From the NCBI GenBank assembly GCA_045430305.1, contig JAILXW010000002.1:806001-870000 (forward strand): a stretch of DNA of 64,000 nt, written 5' to 3'. The translations under genes were made by a program, and so were the position numbers. Shown here one piece after another: positions 8,678 to 17,317 of the stretch; within the stretch, counting starts at the first letter, position 1, and each line of letters begins with the position of its first letter. Below the pieces are notes generated by a model, which did not search any database, was not told the DNA's origin, and saw nothing but the letters and a program-made list of their open reading frames with translations. The DNA is from Agarilytica sp045430305 (GTDB lineage Bacteria > Pseudomonadota > Gammaproteobacteria > Pseudomonadales > Cellvibrionaceae).

Positions 8678-9136
8678 ATGACGCTAACTTCGCAAACAGA
8701 CACGCCGTTTTGGGAACGTCTTTCATTAGACGAGATGACGCGCGAGCAATGGGAATCTCTCTGCGACGGTTGCGCGAAATGCTGTTTGCAAAAGTTGGAA
8801 GACGAAGATACGGGTGACATCTATTACACCGATATTGTGTGTCGGCACCTAGATCAAGAGCATTGTCGTTGTGGCGATTACGCAAACAGGAGCACCTTAG
8901 TGCCAGAGTGCTTAACCTTAAGTAAGGACAACGTCAACGACCATGATTGGTTGCCGCAAACCTGTGCTTACCGTTTGATTCGAGAAGGCAGACCGCTCTA
9001 TGACTGGCATCCGCTTGTAAGTGGAAATCCAAATTCAGTACACGAAGCGCATATGTCAGTGCGTTATCGTGCGATTAGTGAAGACAATGTGCACCCCGAT
9101 GAATGGGAAGAGCGCATCATTCATTGGGTGGTTTAA
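8678..9136 (+). CDS. ycgN: YcgN-family cysteine-cluster protein
   Basis: A 152-residue protein of the YcgN (UPF0260) family. The pattern CDGCAKCC at about residues 29-36, with further cysteines in VCRHLD, CRCGDY, PECL and TCAYR, suggests a bound metal or iron-sulfur cluster, as in the wider YkgJ group. Function is unknown. It directly follows ycgL, as in many gammaproteobacteria. A second, longer protein with a similar cysteine core lies at 45497-46282. Confidence 0.9.
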   Translation: MTLTSQTDTPFWERLSLDEMTREQWESLCDGCAKCCLQKLEDEDTGDIYYTDIVCRHLDQEHCRCGDYANRSTLVPECLTLSKDNVNDHDWLPQTCAYRLIREGRPLYDWHPLVSGNPNSVHEAHMSVRYRAISEDNVHPDEWEERIIHWVV

Positions 9137-9140
9137 TACC

Positions 9141-9797
9141 ATGTTCTTCCCAAATAATAGAACCCTGTCTCGATTGCGCTATCTTGCCATATCGCGGGGT
9201 TTGTTTTTGTTGTCGCTGGTTGCACTAACAAGTGCGTGTTCCAGTGTGATTAAACCAAAGTTAAAACAAGACTTAGTCGATATAAGACCAGGTGAATATC
9301 AACTGGACCCAAAGCATTCGAGCCTGCATTTTAATATTGATCACATGGGTTTTTCGCGTTTTGTTGGCCGCTTTAACCGTTTTGATGCGCAGTTAAGTTG
9401 GAATCCAAAAGATGTAGAAGCATCGAGCCTAATGGCCGTTATCGCAATGGATAGTGTCGACGTCAACAATGAAAAGTTTGCTCGCGCACTAAAAGGCAAG
9501 TTTTGGTTTAATGCCGAGGCTTTTCCGCAAGCAGTGTTTGAGACCGTGTCGGCGAAAAAAATTTCCGATAGAGAATTACTCTTTACTGGAAACCTAAGTT
9601 TTCTCGGTATCACCAAATCCATTGATTTGAATGTGCGTATCAATGGTGCGGCTAACAACCTAATCAGTGGTAAATACACGTTAGGCTTTTCTGCAGAAGG
9701 GCGCTTTCTTCGTTCTGATTTTGGGCTAGACCGTCATGTACCTGCGGTAGGTGATGAGGTTCAATTAGACGTGCAAGCTGAATTTCAAAAAAACTAA
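9141..9797 (+). CDS. YceI-like lipoprotein
   Basis: A 218-residue predicted lipoprotein: signal sequence with lipobox LTSAC (Cys33), then a YceI lipocalin-like domain beginning with GEYQLDPKHSSLHFNIDHMGFS and running to the C-terminus. YceI proteins are periplasmic or envelope beta-barrels that bind isoprenoid or amphiphilic ligands. The start ATG 9141 follows the ycgN stop by only 4 bases and gives a proper signal peptide. The ligand is unknown. Most YceI proteins have a cleaved signal peptide; the lipid anchor is a less common form. Confidence 0.87.
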   Translation: MFFPNNRTLSRLRYLAISRGLFLLSLVALTSACSSVIKPKLKQDLVDIRPGEYQLDPKHSSLHFNIDHMGFSRFVGRFNRFDAQLSWNPKDVEASSLMAVIAMDSVDVNNEKFARALKGKFWFNAEAFPQAVFETVSAKKISDRELLFTGNLSFLGITKSIDLNVRINGAANNLISGKYTLGFSAEGRFLRSDFGLDRHVPAVGDEVQLDVQAEFQKN

Positions 9798-9837
9798 ACT
9801 GAAACACAATCTTAAGGCTGAGCCAAAGATATTTGTC

Positions 9838-10044
9838 ATGAATGAAGAAAAAGTCATTGAACTCGAGTCGCGTTTGGCCTTCCAAGAAGACATGCTGGAA
9901 GGCTTGAATAAGCACATTGCTTCGCAAGAAAATGAAATCATCGTTCTGCATAGGCAGTTGCAGCATTTGAATAGCAAGATAAAATCGCTAGAAAATGCGG
10001 TAGGTGAAGCCGATGACGAAAACGTGCCGCCGCCGCATTACTAG
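9838..10044 (+). CDS. slyX: SlyX family protein
   Basis: A 68-residue coiled-coil protein. The heptad-rich body (ELESRLAFQEDMLEGLN) and the C-terminal PPPHY are the marks of SlyX. Function in the cell is unknown; in enterics it neighbours slyD, which is not seen here. It is followed by a gap of 98 bases and an unrelated membrane protein. Confidence 0.88.
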   Translation: MNEEKVIELESRLAFQEDMLEGLNKHIASQENEIIVLHRQLQHLNSKIKSLENAVGEADDENVPPPHY

Positions 10045-10142
10045 CTCAGAAGGTTCCGGTGGCTGCTTCTTGCTAAAATTACTGGCCGCTAGAATCACTG
10101 TACTTACTTTTACATTTTTCGTAGAAAGAGTTTGATTTTTAT

Positions 10143-10493
10143 ATGTTTACACACTCGGAATATCTTTGGGGTTGGCTTTGGTACATCGTGGGCGTCGCGC
10201 TGTGTATGACCGTATTTTGGGCCATGACCAGAAAGATCCCGTGGCGAAGTGTTCGCCAGCCTCTGCGGGTTTTTGTCGCTTCAATTTTCTTAATGCCGTG
10301 GTATGTAGACGAGAACCAAGGGTTTCTTGCGCCAGCCTGGATTGCCAGCGCGCTAGAAGGGGCGTTTGAAGGCCCTGGCGCCTTTTGGCGAGCCGGTACA
10401 CCTCTGCTTGTTTCTGCGATTTGTGCGGTCATACTCTCACTCCTTGTTTATGCTGTACTTGCATATGCTGATATGCGCCGAGCAAAGGCATAA
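10143..10493 (+). CDS. Small membrane protein of unknown function
   Basis: A 116-residue protein with three likely membrane segments: about residues 9-28, 42-55 and 85-108. A conserved-looking MPWYVDENQGFLAPAW stretch lies between segments two and three. I do not recognise the family. It lies on the same strand 160 bases ahead of the large VWA-domain protein and could be functionally linked to it. Strong hydrophobic patterning and a clean ATG start after a short spacer support that it is real. Confidence 0.7.
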   Translation: MFTHSEYLWGWLWYIVGVALCMTVFWAMTRKIPWRSVRQPLRVFVASIFLMPWYVDENQGFLAPAWIASALEGAFEGPGAFWRAGTPLLVSAICAVILSLLVYAVLAYADMRRAKA

Positions 10494-10653
10494 TTGTTGA
10501 AGCGCGCGCCCAAATACCCCAGCAAAAAAGCCGTTCAGCTGCTATAAACTATATGGGCCTAACTATTTAATAATTAGTGGTGTGGATCTTAAGCCCAAGA
10601 CCACACTGCATGCTTCTTACATATTTCTCTCTGGGGATTAAGCGATTACCTGC

Positions 10654-13047
10654 ATGTTGCTGTCACGTCGGTTCTATTCACTTATTGTTGCGCTACTTAT
10701 AAGTCTTCCGCTTCACGCGCAGGTCGACAGCGACGCTTTGCCTCCTGACGTGCGTTTGGTCATTGATGTCTCTGGCAGCATGAAGCAAAACGACCCCGAG
10801 AACCTGCGCCAACCCGCAGTCGATTTACTTGTTCAGCTTCTTCCAAAAGACAGCAAGGCCGGTGTTTGGACGTTTGGCCGTTGGATCAACATGTTGGTCA
10901 AACACAAAGACGTGGACCAAGTATGGCGATTAGACGCACAGCAGAAATCTTCACAAATCAACTCAGTGGGCTTGTATACGAACATTGGTGAAGCGCTTGA
11001 AAAAGCAGCCTATGACCTTCGCCCAGGTAAAGAGAAAACGCATCGCAGCAGTATCATTCTGCTGACCGATGGCATGGTCGACATCGATAAAGATCCAGAG
11101 CTGAACAAAAAAGAGTGGCGACGCATTGTCGACGAAGTATTGCCGCGGCTCGAAGAGGCTGGGGTAAAAGTTCATACCATTGCATTATCAGATAACGCAG
11201 ATAGAGACTTACTTAACAAGTTATCCTTGAATACCGATGGCGTGGCAGCAGTGGCCAAAACCGCTGATGAGTTGATGGATATATTCCTCAAAACATTCGA
11301 CGCTGCAGCGCCAATGGAACAAGTGCCGCTTACGGATGAAGGTTTTGCAATCGATTCCAGCGTAGAAGAATTTACAGCGCTTATTTTTCGAAAAGATCCA
11401 TCTGCCAATACCCAGATCATTGGCCCAGACCAAGAAGTGTTAAGTGCTTCCGCTAAGTCAAAATACGTTAATTGGTATCGAGCAGATAAATACGACCTGA
11501 TCACAGTAAAGCAGCCCCTAGAAGGGCAGTGGCAGGTACTGGCAGATATGGCACCTAAAAGCCGTGTCACCGTGGTCAGTAATTTAAATTTACGTGTTGC
11601 GCCGTTGCCGAACAACATACTGAAAGGTCAGCAAGAAAATTTAACCTTTTTACTGCAAGAAGATGGAAAAACCGTGACCAGTGCGGATTTTCTTTCATTA
11701 ATGGATATAACCGCCACCCTCGTGGGGGGCAAAGACGAGTTTGATCTGCGAGAAATTTGGAGTCATGAGTTTGACACCAAAATGCCGCCATCAAATGGAA
11801 AATTTAAAGTACAGCTCCCCGAGTTTGAAAAACAAGGTATATACGAACTTACCATCGTGATGGATGGCAAAAGCTTCGAGCGTGAATTTTCACACCAGTT
11901 TACAACCCGCAAACCTTTTGGTGCGACCATCAGTGAAAAGTTTGAAGATGGAAAAGTTGCGTATGTATTGACTGCACGCGCGTATAACACCGATGTTGAG
12001 GTTAGTAACACCAAGATTGTCGCTACTATATATTCTCCCGATGGTAGAAAAAAACTTTACCCGCTAACTACCTCAGCGCTTGATACCTGGCAAACGACAG
12101 TGAAACCACAGCAGTCTGGCGAGTATATGGCCGTCATCAAAGTGCGAGGCTTAATGGAAGGCGGAGAGCCGTTCGAGCAAGAAATTCCGGCAATCAATTT
12201 TAGCTTTTCGCTCGATGGTGGTTTTGTTGAGGCAGAAGAACCGTTCTTTGAACCAACACCTGAGCCCACGCCAGAACCCGAGCCAGCACCAGAACCAACA
12301 CCGGAAGCGACGCCAGAAGCTAAGCCGGAACCGAAAGTGGAGCCAGTAGAAAAAAGCGGCATACCACCCTGGCTACTTTATGCTGTGCTAGGCCTCGGCA
12401 ATATTTTGCTTTTCGGTTTAGGCTTTTTCTTATTTAAAAAACTATTCGGTAGCAGTGACAATGTGCTTGAGCAGTTCTCGGAAGAAAAGGTAGAAGAGCA
12501 GATTGAAGAAGCGCAACAAGAAGAGCCTGTAGCAGAAGCGGTTGAAGAAGAGGCGGAGGATGATTTTGAAGAAGAAGAGCCTCCCATGGAAGATATCGAC
12601 CCAGTGGATGAAGAGCCCGAACCAGCTCCTGAGCCGGAACCCGAGCCTGACCCCGAACCTACTCCAGAGCCAGAGCCTGACATAGACGACGAAGATCTAG
12701 ATCCGGAGCCTATGATGGGCATGGACGATGGATTACTTTCAGGAATGGAAGACGACCTCATTGAAGAAGAGCCGCCGGCAGAACCTGTGGAAGATGATGT
12801 TACTGGCGATGAACCCATGGACGCGCTGGACGACCTTGATCAAATGGCTGTAGATGCGGAGGATGAAAGTTCTGAGGGTTCGCCAGACGCCGTTGAACAA
12901 ATGCTCGAGGAAGAAGAGGAAGAAGACATGGTGACAGCGATGTTAAAAGCCCAGGGGCTAGACCTGGCAGAAGATGAGCTAGATGATGCAATATCTTCGT
13001 TGATTGACGAGCTAGAAAACGATGAAGATATGGATGACGACAAATAG
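10654..13047 (+). CDS. VWA-domain membrane protein with acidic cytoplasmic tail
   Basis: A 797-residue protein. Residues 1-22 are a signal peptide. A von Willebrand A domain follows (about 33-215) with an intact MIDAS motif DVSGSMK starting at Asp38 and the later LLTDGMVD. Residues 220-520 look like beta-sandwich domains. A Pro-Glu repeat linker (about 530-565) leads to one transmembrane helix (about 571-592). The remaining 200 residues are extremely acidic, rich in Glu, Asp and Pro. Topology predicts the VWA part in the periplasm and the acid tail in the cytoplasm. The function is unknown; VWA domains bind protein ligands through a metal ion. Confidence 0.85.
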   Translation: MLLSRRFYSLIVALLISLPLHAQVDSDALPPDVRLVIDVSGSMKQNDPENLRQPAVDLLVQLLPKDSKAGVWTFGRWINMLVKHKDVDQVWRLDAQQKSSQINSVGLYTNIGEALEKAAYDLRPGKEKTHRSSIILLTDGMVDIDKDPELNKKEWRRIVDEVLPRLEEAGVKVHTIALSDNADRDLLNKLSLNTDGVAAVAKTADELMDIFLKTFDAAAPMEQVPLTDEGFAIDSSVEEFTALIFRKDPSANTQIIGPDQEVLSASAKSKYVNWYRADKYDLITVKQPLEGQWQVLADMAPKSRVTVVSNLNLRVAPLPNNILKGQQENLTFLLQEDGKTVTSADFLSLMDITATLVGGKDEFDLREIWSHEFDTKMPPSNGKFKVQLPEFEKQGIYELTIVMDGKSFEREFSHQFTTRKPFGATISEKFEDGKVAYVLTARAYNTDVEVSNTKIVATIYSPDGRKKLYPLTTSALDTWQTTVKPQQSGEYMAVIKVRGLMEGGEPFEQEIPAINFSFSLDGGFVEAEEPFFEPTPEPTPEPEPAPEPTPEATPEAKPEPKVEPVEKSGIPPWLLYAVLGLGNILLFGLGFFLFKKLFGSSDNVLEQFSEEKVEEQIEEAQQEEPVAEAVEEEAEDDFEEEEPPMEDIDPVDEEPEPAPEPEPEPDPEPTPEPEPDIDDEDLDPEPMMGMDDGLLSGMEDDLIEEEPPAEPVEDDVTGDEPMDALDDLDQMAVDAEDESSEGSPDAVEQMLEEEEEEDMVTAMLKAQGLDLAEDELDDAISSLIDELENDEDMDDDK

Positions 13048-13059
13048 TTAAGAGCTAGC

Positions 13060-13076
13060 GCCCATAATTGGTGGGC
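13060..13076. terminator. Weak hairpin between convergent genes
   Basis: GCCCA and TGGGC form a 5-bp stem with a 7-base loop in the short gap between the VWA gene and the convergent oxidoreductase gene. There is no strong T-run, so termination there is only possible. Confidence 0.25.
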
Positions 13077-13098
13077 CTAAAAGAAGCAGTGCTTGAGT

Positions 13099-14616
13099 CT
13101 AGCTGGCTAATTGTTTTTCTATATATAGTTCCAAATCTTTGCGGCTTTTCGTTGAGAACCCCAAGCCTAAATAAGTGCGGCGCCACAAAATATCATCGGC
13201 GTTTTGCACCCATTCATTCTCAATTAAATAATCGACTTCACACTGATATAAACCGTGGCCGAAATCAGTTCCCATGGCACTTTTGTCGTGCGCATTTTTT
13301 AGAATCTCGAGTGCATTGACGCCATAGGTGTAAAACAGTCTTTCAACAACTTCTTTGTGTAAAAAGTCGTAGCGCTCTTCTAATTGTTTCAACGTATGGA
13401 GCGTACCTTGGTCACCAAATTCACCACCAGGTAAGGGGCGATTACGAAAAGCTTTGTTTCTTGGTGTGCGAGTAAAGGGTTGTAAAATATCGAGGCCTTG
13501 CTCAGCAAGTTTGTGATAGCGCACGAGACTATTGCCGAACAGACTTAAAAGCGGAGCGGCATTGCCGGGGTTGTTTAAATCCAATAACGACGTGTTTGTT
13601 GCATCCAGCTTCTCCGTGCTTGGGTCTTCCACCAATGGGTGGGTAGACCAACAACAAAAGACGATATCATCATTGCTTAACGTCGTTGTTGATTGTTGAT
13701 TCCAGATCGAAAGCACTTCTTCAATTGCCGCTTGTTTTGAATCTTCATCGCCGTTGTCGGCTAATATCGGCCCTAAACATAAATGTTGATGATCAAAGTT
13801 TTGGGCGTAAACAAGCGAACGGTTGGGGCGCTGTAATACCGCGACATGTTGCCAATGTTGCGGCAGTTTTACATACAGCTGGGCGGAATAGAGCGACTGT
13901 GCAGCCGTTCGGCTGTGCAAACCCAGTACGTCTTTTAAAACATTGTTGGCCAGAGACCCTGTGCAATTGATTAACACATTACACGTACAGTGGCGGTTTT
14001 CGTTAGTATCAGCATCTTGAAGTGTTAAAAGCCAACGTTTGTCTTGGCGTTGTGCTTGTTTTAAGCGGTGCCTCGCAAGAATTTTTCCGTTTTGGTTTTC
14101 GAGTTGTTGTAACAGGGCAATAACAATACGCGTGTAGTTAATCGAGTATTCTTGTATTGCAGGCCCCTCGAATGCATCCGCGTTAAAGCTGCCTTGAAGC
14201 GCATTGTCTTGCTTTGTATTTGCCTTCGAAGGTTGCAAGGCATTATAAATACTGGAGCCAAAATTGATTCGGCGAGATGAGCGAACCTCAGAGTTTTTAA
14301 GCATACGCGCGAGCTTGGGCCGTACCAGATGCGGCGCCTTTTTGTGCATGAGCTGCAGTTCAGTGCGGTTGCTGAAGACCTCGGCCAGCTGTAAATTTTC
14401 TAATTCATTTAGGCCGATACCGACGATGTCTGACGGTACACAAGACGATGCGCCGCCCAAGTACCCACCCTGCACGACGAGGGTTTCTAAGCCTCTGCTC
14501 GCAGCTTCGCTGGCCATACTGGCGCCGTGAATACCCGCACCAATTACCACCACATCGTAGTGTAGTAGGTCTGCATTGCTATTCGTATGTATGGCGGGTA
14601 AGTCGGCGTCGCTCAT
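13099..14616 (-). CDS. GlpD-like FAD-dependent oxidoreductase
   Basis: A 505-residue protein resembling glycerol-3-phosphate dehydrogenase (GlpD/DAO superfamily). The FAD dinucleotide motif DVVVIGAGIHGAS is at residues 21-33, and LINCTGSLAN near residue 215 fits the second FAD-contact region. The C-terminal 90 residues resemble the helical cap domain of GlpD. It probably oxidises glycerol 3-phosphate or a related small molecule and passes electrons to quinone, but the match is to the fold and the substrate is uncertain. No glpF, glpK or glpR is nearby, so it stands outside a glycerol operon. It is convergent with the VWA gene and divergent from the next lipoprotein. Confidence 0.8.
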   Translation of the reverse strand: MSDADLPAIHTNSNADLLHYDVVVIGAGIHGASMASEAASRGLETLVVQGGYLGGASSCVPSDIVGIGLNELENLQLAEVFSNRTELQLMHKKAPHLVRPKLARMLKNSEVRSSRRINFGSSIYNALQPSKANTKQDNALQGSFNADAFEGPAIQEYSINYTRIVIALLQQLENQNGKILARHRLKQAQRQDKRWLLTLQDADTNENRHCTCNVLINCTGSLANNVLKDVLGLHSRTAAQSLYSAQLYVKLPQHWQHVAVLQRPNRSLVYAQNFDHQHLCLGPILADNGDEDSKQAAIEEVLSIWNQQSTTTLSNDDIVFCCWSTHPLVEDPSTEKLDATNTSLLDLNNPGNAAPLLSLFGNSLVRYHKLAEQGLDILQPFTRTPRNKAFRNRPLPGGEFGDQGTLHTLKQLEERYDFLHKEVVERLFYTYGVNALEILKNAHDKSAMGTDFGHGLYQCEVDYLIENEWVQNADDILWRRTYLGLGFSTKSRKDLELYIEKQLAS

Positions 14617-14849
14617 GGGGCTAAGTGCGTCAAAAGGGCTTATAACTTAATCATAGCGCGCTATTCTTTTGACTTCTAACACTTTATCGAGCGTCTGTGG
14701 TTTCGCTGTTGAACAGGGTGAGGACTAAATCATTTGAAGCGCCAACAAATATTTGTTTACGCTTCAATGTTCAGCGGCATATCGGGTATGCTTACTGCCT
14801 AGTAATAATGATAAATAAGATTGCAGACCATACAAAAAGCGGAATTTTT

Positions 14850-16808
14850 ATGACCTTACCTCTCTGGGCTCGAACACTACTCATTCTCAGTGTAACTTCC
14901 TTGGTTCTTGCAGCCTGTAATACTGGCTATGGCCGTTCGAGCAATGCTCGTTTGGCAAGTTTGACCGTGTCGGCAGGCACTCTTTCCCCGAACTTCGATG
15001 CAGATGAGACGTCGTATACCGTCACCGTTGGGGTAGAGACTATTAGCTTTAACGCCAGCACTGCTAGCACAGACGCCAGTATGCGCTTAAATGACAGTGG
15101 CCTAGAAAGTAATGTTGATAGTGTCGAGCAAGCACTCGTGCTGGGTGAAAACACATTTACCATTCGAGTGACCGCCGAAAACGAAAACACAAAAAATTAC
15201 AGTATTGTTGTAACGCGAGAACCGCCAAGCAGTGATGCGAGTTTATCTGCGCTCACGGTTGGCGGTGGCGAGCTGGACCCTGCATTTGATAGTGCTACCA
15301 CCTCATACAGCGTGGCCGTGAGTTACTTAGTCAATGCAACACGTATCACCACCGTAAGAAGCAATGGCCAGGCTCGTGTCACTTCAGCTGAGTTCGCGAA
15401 TGAAACATTGGCAGATAATGAAGCGAGCGACGCAGTTGCGCTGGCCGTTGGCGATACTAACATCACGCTGAACGTCGAAGCCGGTGACGGCACTACGGAA
15501 GATTATTCGCTCACCTTCACTCGTGCGCCTCAAGATGAATTGGCGACCAGTGTTTACATAAAAGCGTCTAACCCAGACGTGGCAGATCTTTTTGGCAGTG
15601 CTATCGCTTTTGAACGTGATACCTTGGTTGTTGGTGCGCCAGAAGAAGATAGCCACTCAGCAAGTTCAGAGGGCAGTGATTCGGCAACAGGTTCAGGTGC
15701 CGTGTATGTTTTTGAAAACAGTGGTGGGGTATGGAGTCAAACACAATACATTAAAGCCAGCCCTTCAGTTGTAGAAGACGAGAAATTTGGTGCAAGCCTC
15801 GCTCTTGATGGTGAAACGCTAGTGGTCGGCGCAACCGGTACGAATTCGGGTACGGGCAGCGTATACATTTTAGAGTTTGACGGGGTCGATGAGTGGGCTC
15901 ACGAAGAAATCGTTCAAGCCAGCGATAGAGTGACGGGAGACTTATTTGGCAGTGTGGTCGATGTGTATGGCGATTACATTGCCGTAGGTGCTCCAGCAAA
16001 GTCGACGAATGGTGGTGCAGTATATATTTTTGAGCGCGATGGTTCTTCATGGGAGCAAATGCAAGTGATTAGCACCACCGTCACCAGTGGGCGCTTTGGT
16101 GAGGCGCTTGCCTTTAACCGCGAAAGTGAAAACCCCGAACTTATTATCGGTGCACCGGGAGAAAATACCTCTACAGGAGCCGTATATATTTACGAGTTGA
16201 ATGGTAGCGAATGGACAACAAATGGCAGTGATCGATTGCAAGCTGAGAACCCTGATACTAACGATTTATTCGGTACGTCTGTCGCGATAAAAGATAATCT
16301 ACTCGTCGTAGGTGCCTCAGGCGAAGCGAGTAACGCAAATGATGTAGATGGCGATGAAACCAACGATCTCCTGTCAAATTCAGGGGCGGCTTACGTGTTT
16401 GAACGAAGCAGTCAGGGTTCAAATTGGGGGCAAGAATTTTATTTTAAAGCGAGTCGCGACAGTGACATGCAGTTTGGTTCGAGTGTTGCTATGTCAGCGA
16501 ATATGATTGCGGTAGGCGCACCGTTTGAAGACAGTGATGCAACGGACGTTGATGGTGATGATAATGACACTTCCTCCAGCGATTCCGGGGCGGTGTATGT
16601 TTTTGAAAAAGTGGGCGACGATTGGCAGTCACAAATTTATGTGAAATCTTCCAATACCGGCGGCTTTGATCAGTTTGGTCAACAGCTCGCTTTTTCTGGC
16701 AGTAATTTAATTGTTGCCGCCCCCAATGAAGATGGTGATGGCGAAGGTATTGAACCTGTAGATAATAATGCTGGTGCGGATGCTGGTGCGGTTTATATTG
16801 TGGATTAA
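14850..16808 (+). CDS. Lipoprotein with cadherin-like and FG-GAP repeats
   Basis: A 652-residue surface or periplasmic lipoprotein: lipobox LVLAAC with Cys23. Two cadherin-like beta-sandwich modules follow (about 30-120 and 123-215), each with the pattern LxxLTVxxGxLxPxFDxxxxSYxV. Then come about seven FG-GAP repeats (230-652), recognisable as FGxxVAxxxxxLVVGAP followed by GAVYVFE, predicted to form an integrin-type beta-propeller with calcium sites such as DVDGDD. Such proteins act in adhesion or substrate binding; no partner is evident. ATG 14850 is chosen because it gives the lipoprotein signal; in-frame starts upstream do not. Confidence 0.84.
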   Translation: MTLPLWARTLLILSVTSLVLAACNTGYGRSSNARLASLTVSAGTLSPNFDADETSYTVTVGVETISFNASTASTDASMRLNDSGLESNVDSVEQALVLGENTFTIRVTAENENTKNYSIVVTREPPSSDASLSALTVGGGELDPAFDSATTSYSVAVSYLVNATRITTVRSNGQARVTSAEFANETLADNEASDAVALAVGDTNITLNVEAGDGTTEDYSLTFTRAPQDELATSVYIKASNPDVADLFGSAIAFERDTLVVGAPEEDSHSASSEGSDSATGSGAVYVFENSGGVWSQTQYIKASPSVVEDEKFGASLALDGETLVVGATGTNSGTGSVYILEFDGVDEWAHEEIVQASDRVTGDLFGSVVDVYGDYIAVGAPAKSTNGGAVYIFERDGSSWEQMQVISTTVTSGRFGEALAFNRESENPELIIGAPGENTSTGAVYIYELNGSEWTTNGSDRLQAENPDTNDLFGTSVAIKDNLLVVGASGEASNANDVDGDETNDLLSNSGAAYVFERSSQGSNWGQEFYFKASRDSDMQFGSSVAMSANMIAVGAPFEDSDATDVDGDDNDTSSSDSGAVYVFEKVGDDWQSQIYVKSSNTGGFDQFGQQLAFSGSNLIVAAPNEDGDGEGIEPVDNNAGADAGAVYIVD

Positions 16809-16837
16809 CTCATTACTCGCATCGCGAATAATGAGTT
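16807..16837. terminator. Bidirectional hairpin between convergent lipoprotein genes
   Basis: AACTCATTA (16807-16815) pairs with TAATGAGTT (16829-16837); inside, TCGC pairs with GCGA around a 3-base loop. The stem is about 13 bp with one mismatch and overlaps the stop codon of the plus-strand gene. It is short of a long T-run but well placed to end both transcripts. Confidence 0.55.
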
Positions 16838-16859
16838 GTATTTAATGATTAGAAAGGTA

Positions 16860-17315
16860 TTAATTCCAGGGGCAACCCTGGGCCATCATGGCTTGTGAGA
16901 TGCCTTTTTCTAATTGTATGCAAGCCGATTCTAGTTTTTTTGTATCACCTTCATCTGCAAGTTTTTGTAGTGCTTTTTCTGTATTATCTAGGCCCGATTT
17001 CATGCTGTACTGCAGGTTGGTCGGCATATCTGCATAACACGCGCGGTAGCGATTAAGAAAGTCGTCGCAAACCGCTATGCCAATGACCACTTTACCTGCT
17101 GCATGTTGCTGCCCTTGTGTAGAAGGGCTGTAGATTTTATCTTGGGTCGCGATTCGCTCGGGCACTTTAATGACCGGAACCGGTGTTTCTGCAATGGGTT
17201 CCGACATTGGGCCGACTGGGTCGGCCACTTCTAGCATTTCGTTTTTATCTTTTTTTCCGCAAGCGCTGAGTGCGCTAAGAAGAATTAATGCGCTAATGGA
17301 TATGCGTCGTTCCAT
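16860..17315 (-). CDS. Small lipoprotein of unknown function
   Basis: A 151-residue protein with lipobox ALSAC (Cys19) after a short signal sequence. The middle is Pro/Val/Glu-rich, and the C-terminal 80 residues are helical with four conserved-looking cysteines (AVCDDF, RACYAD, ESACIQ, QGCPWN) that could form disulfides in the periplasm. I do not recognise the family. It begins 2 bases after the valS stop, so it belongs to the valS transcript; no functional link to tRNA charging is implied. Confidence 0.72.
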   Translation of the reverse strand: MERRISISALILLSALSACGKKDKNEMLEVADPVGPMSEPIAETPVPVIKVPERIATQDKIYSPSTQGQQHAAGKVVIGIAVCDDFLNRYRACYADMPTNLQYSMKSGLDNTEKALQKLADEGDTKKLESACIQLEKGISQAMMAQGCPWN

Positions 17316-17317
17316 AT

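Noticed and set aside
12057..12818. Long Ser/Gly-rich antisense frames under the VWA gene
   Set aside because: They mirror the Pro/Glu-rich codons of the sense strand and have no start signals.
13099..14616. Calling the oxidoreductase glpD outright
   Set aside because: The FAD fold fits, but no glycerol genes are nearby and the substrate motifs could not be confirmed by eye.
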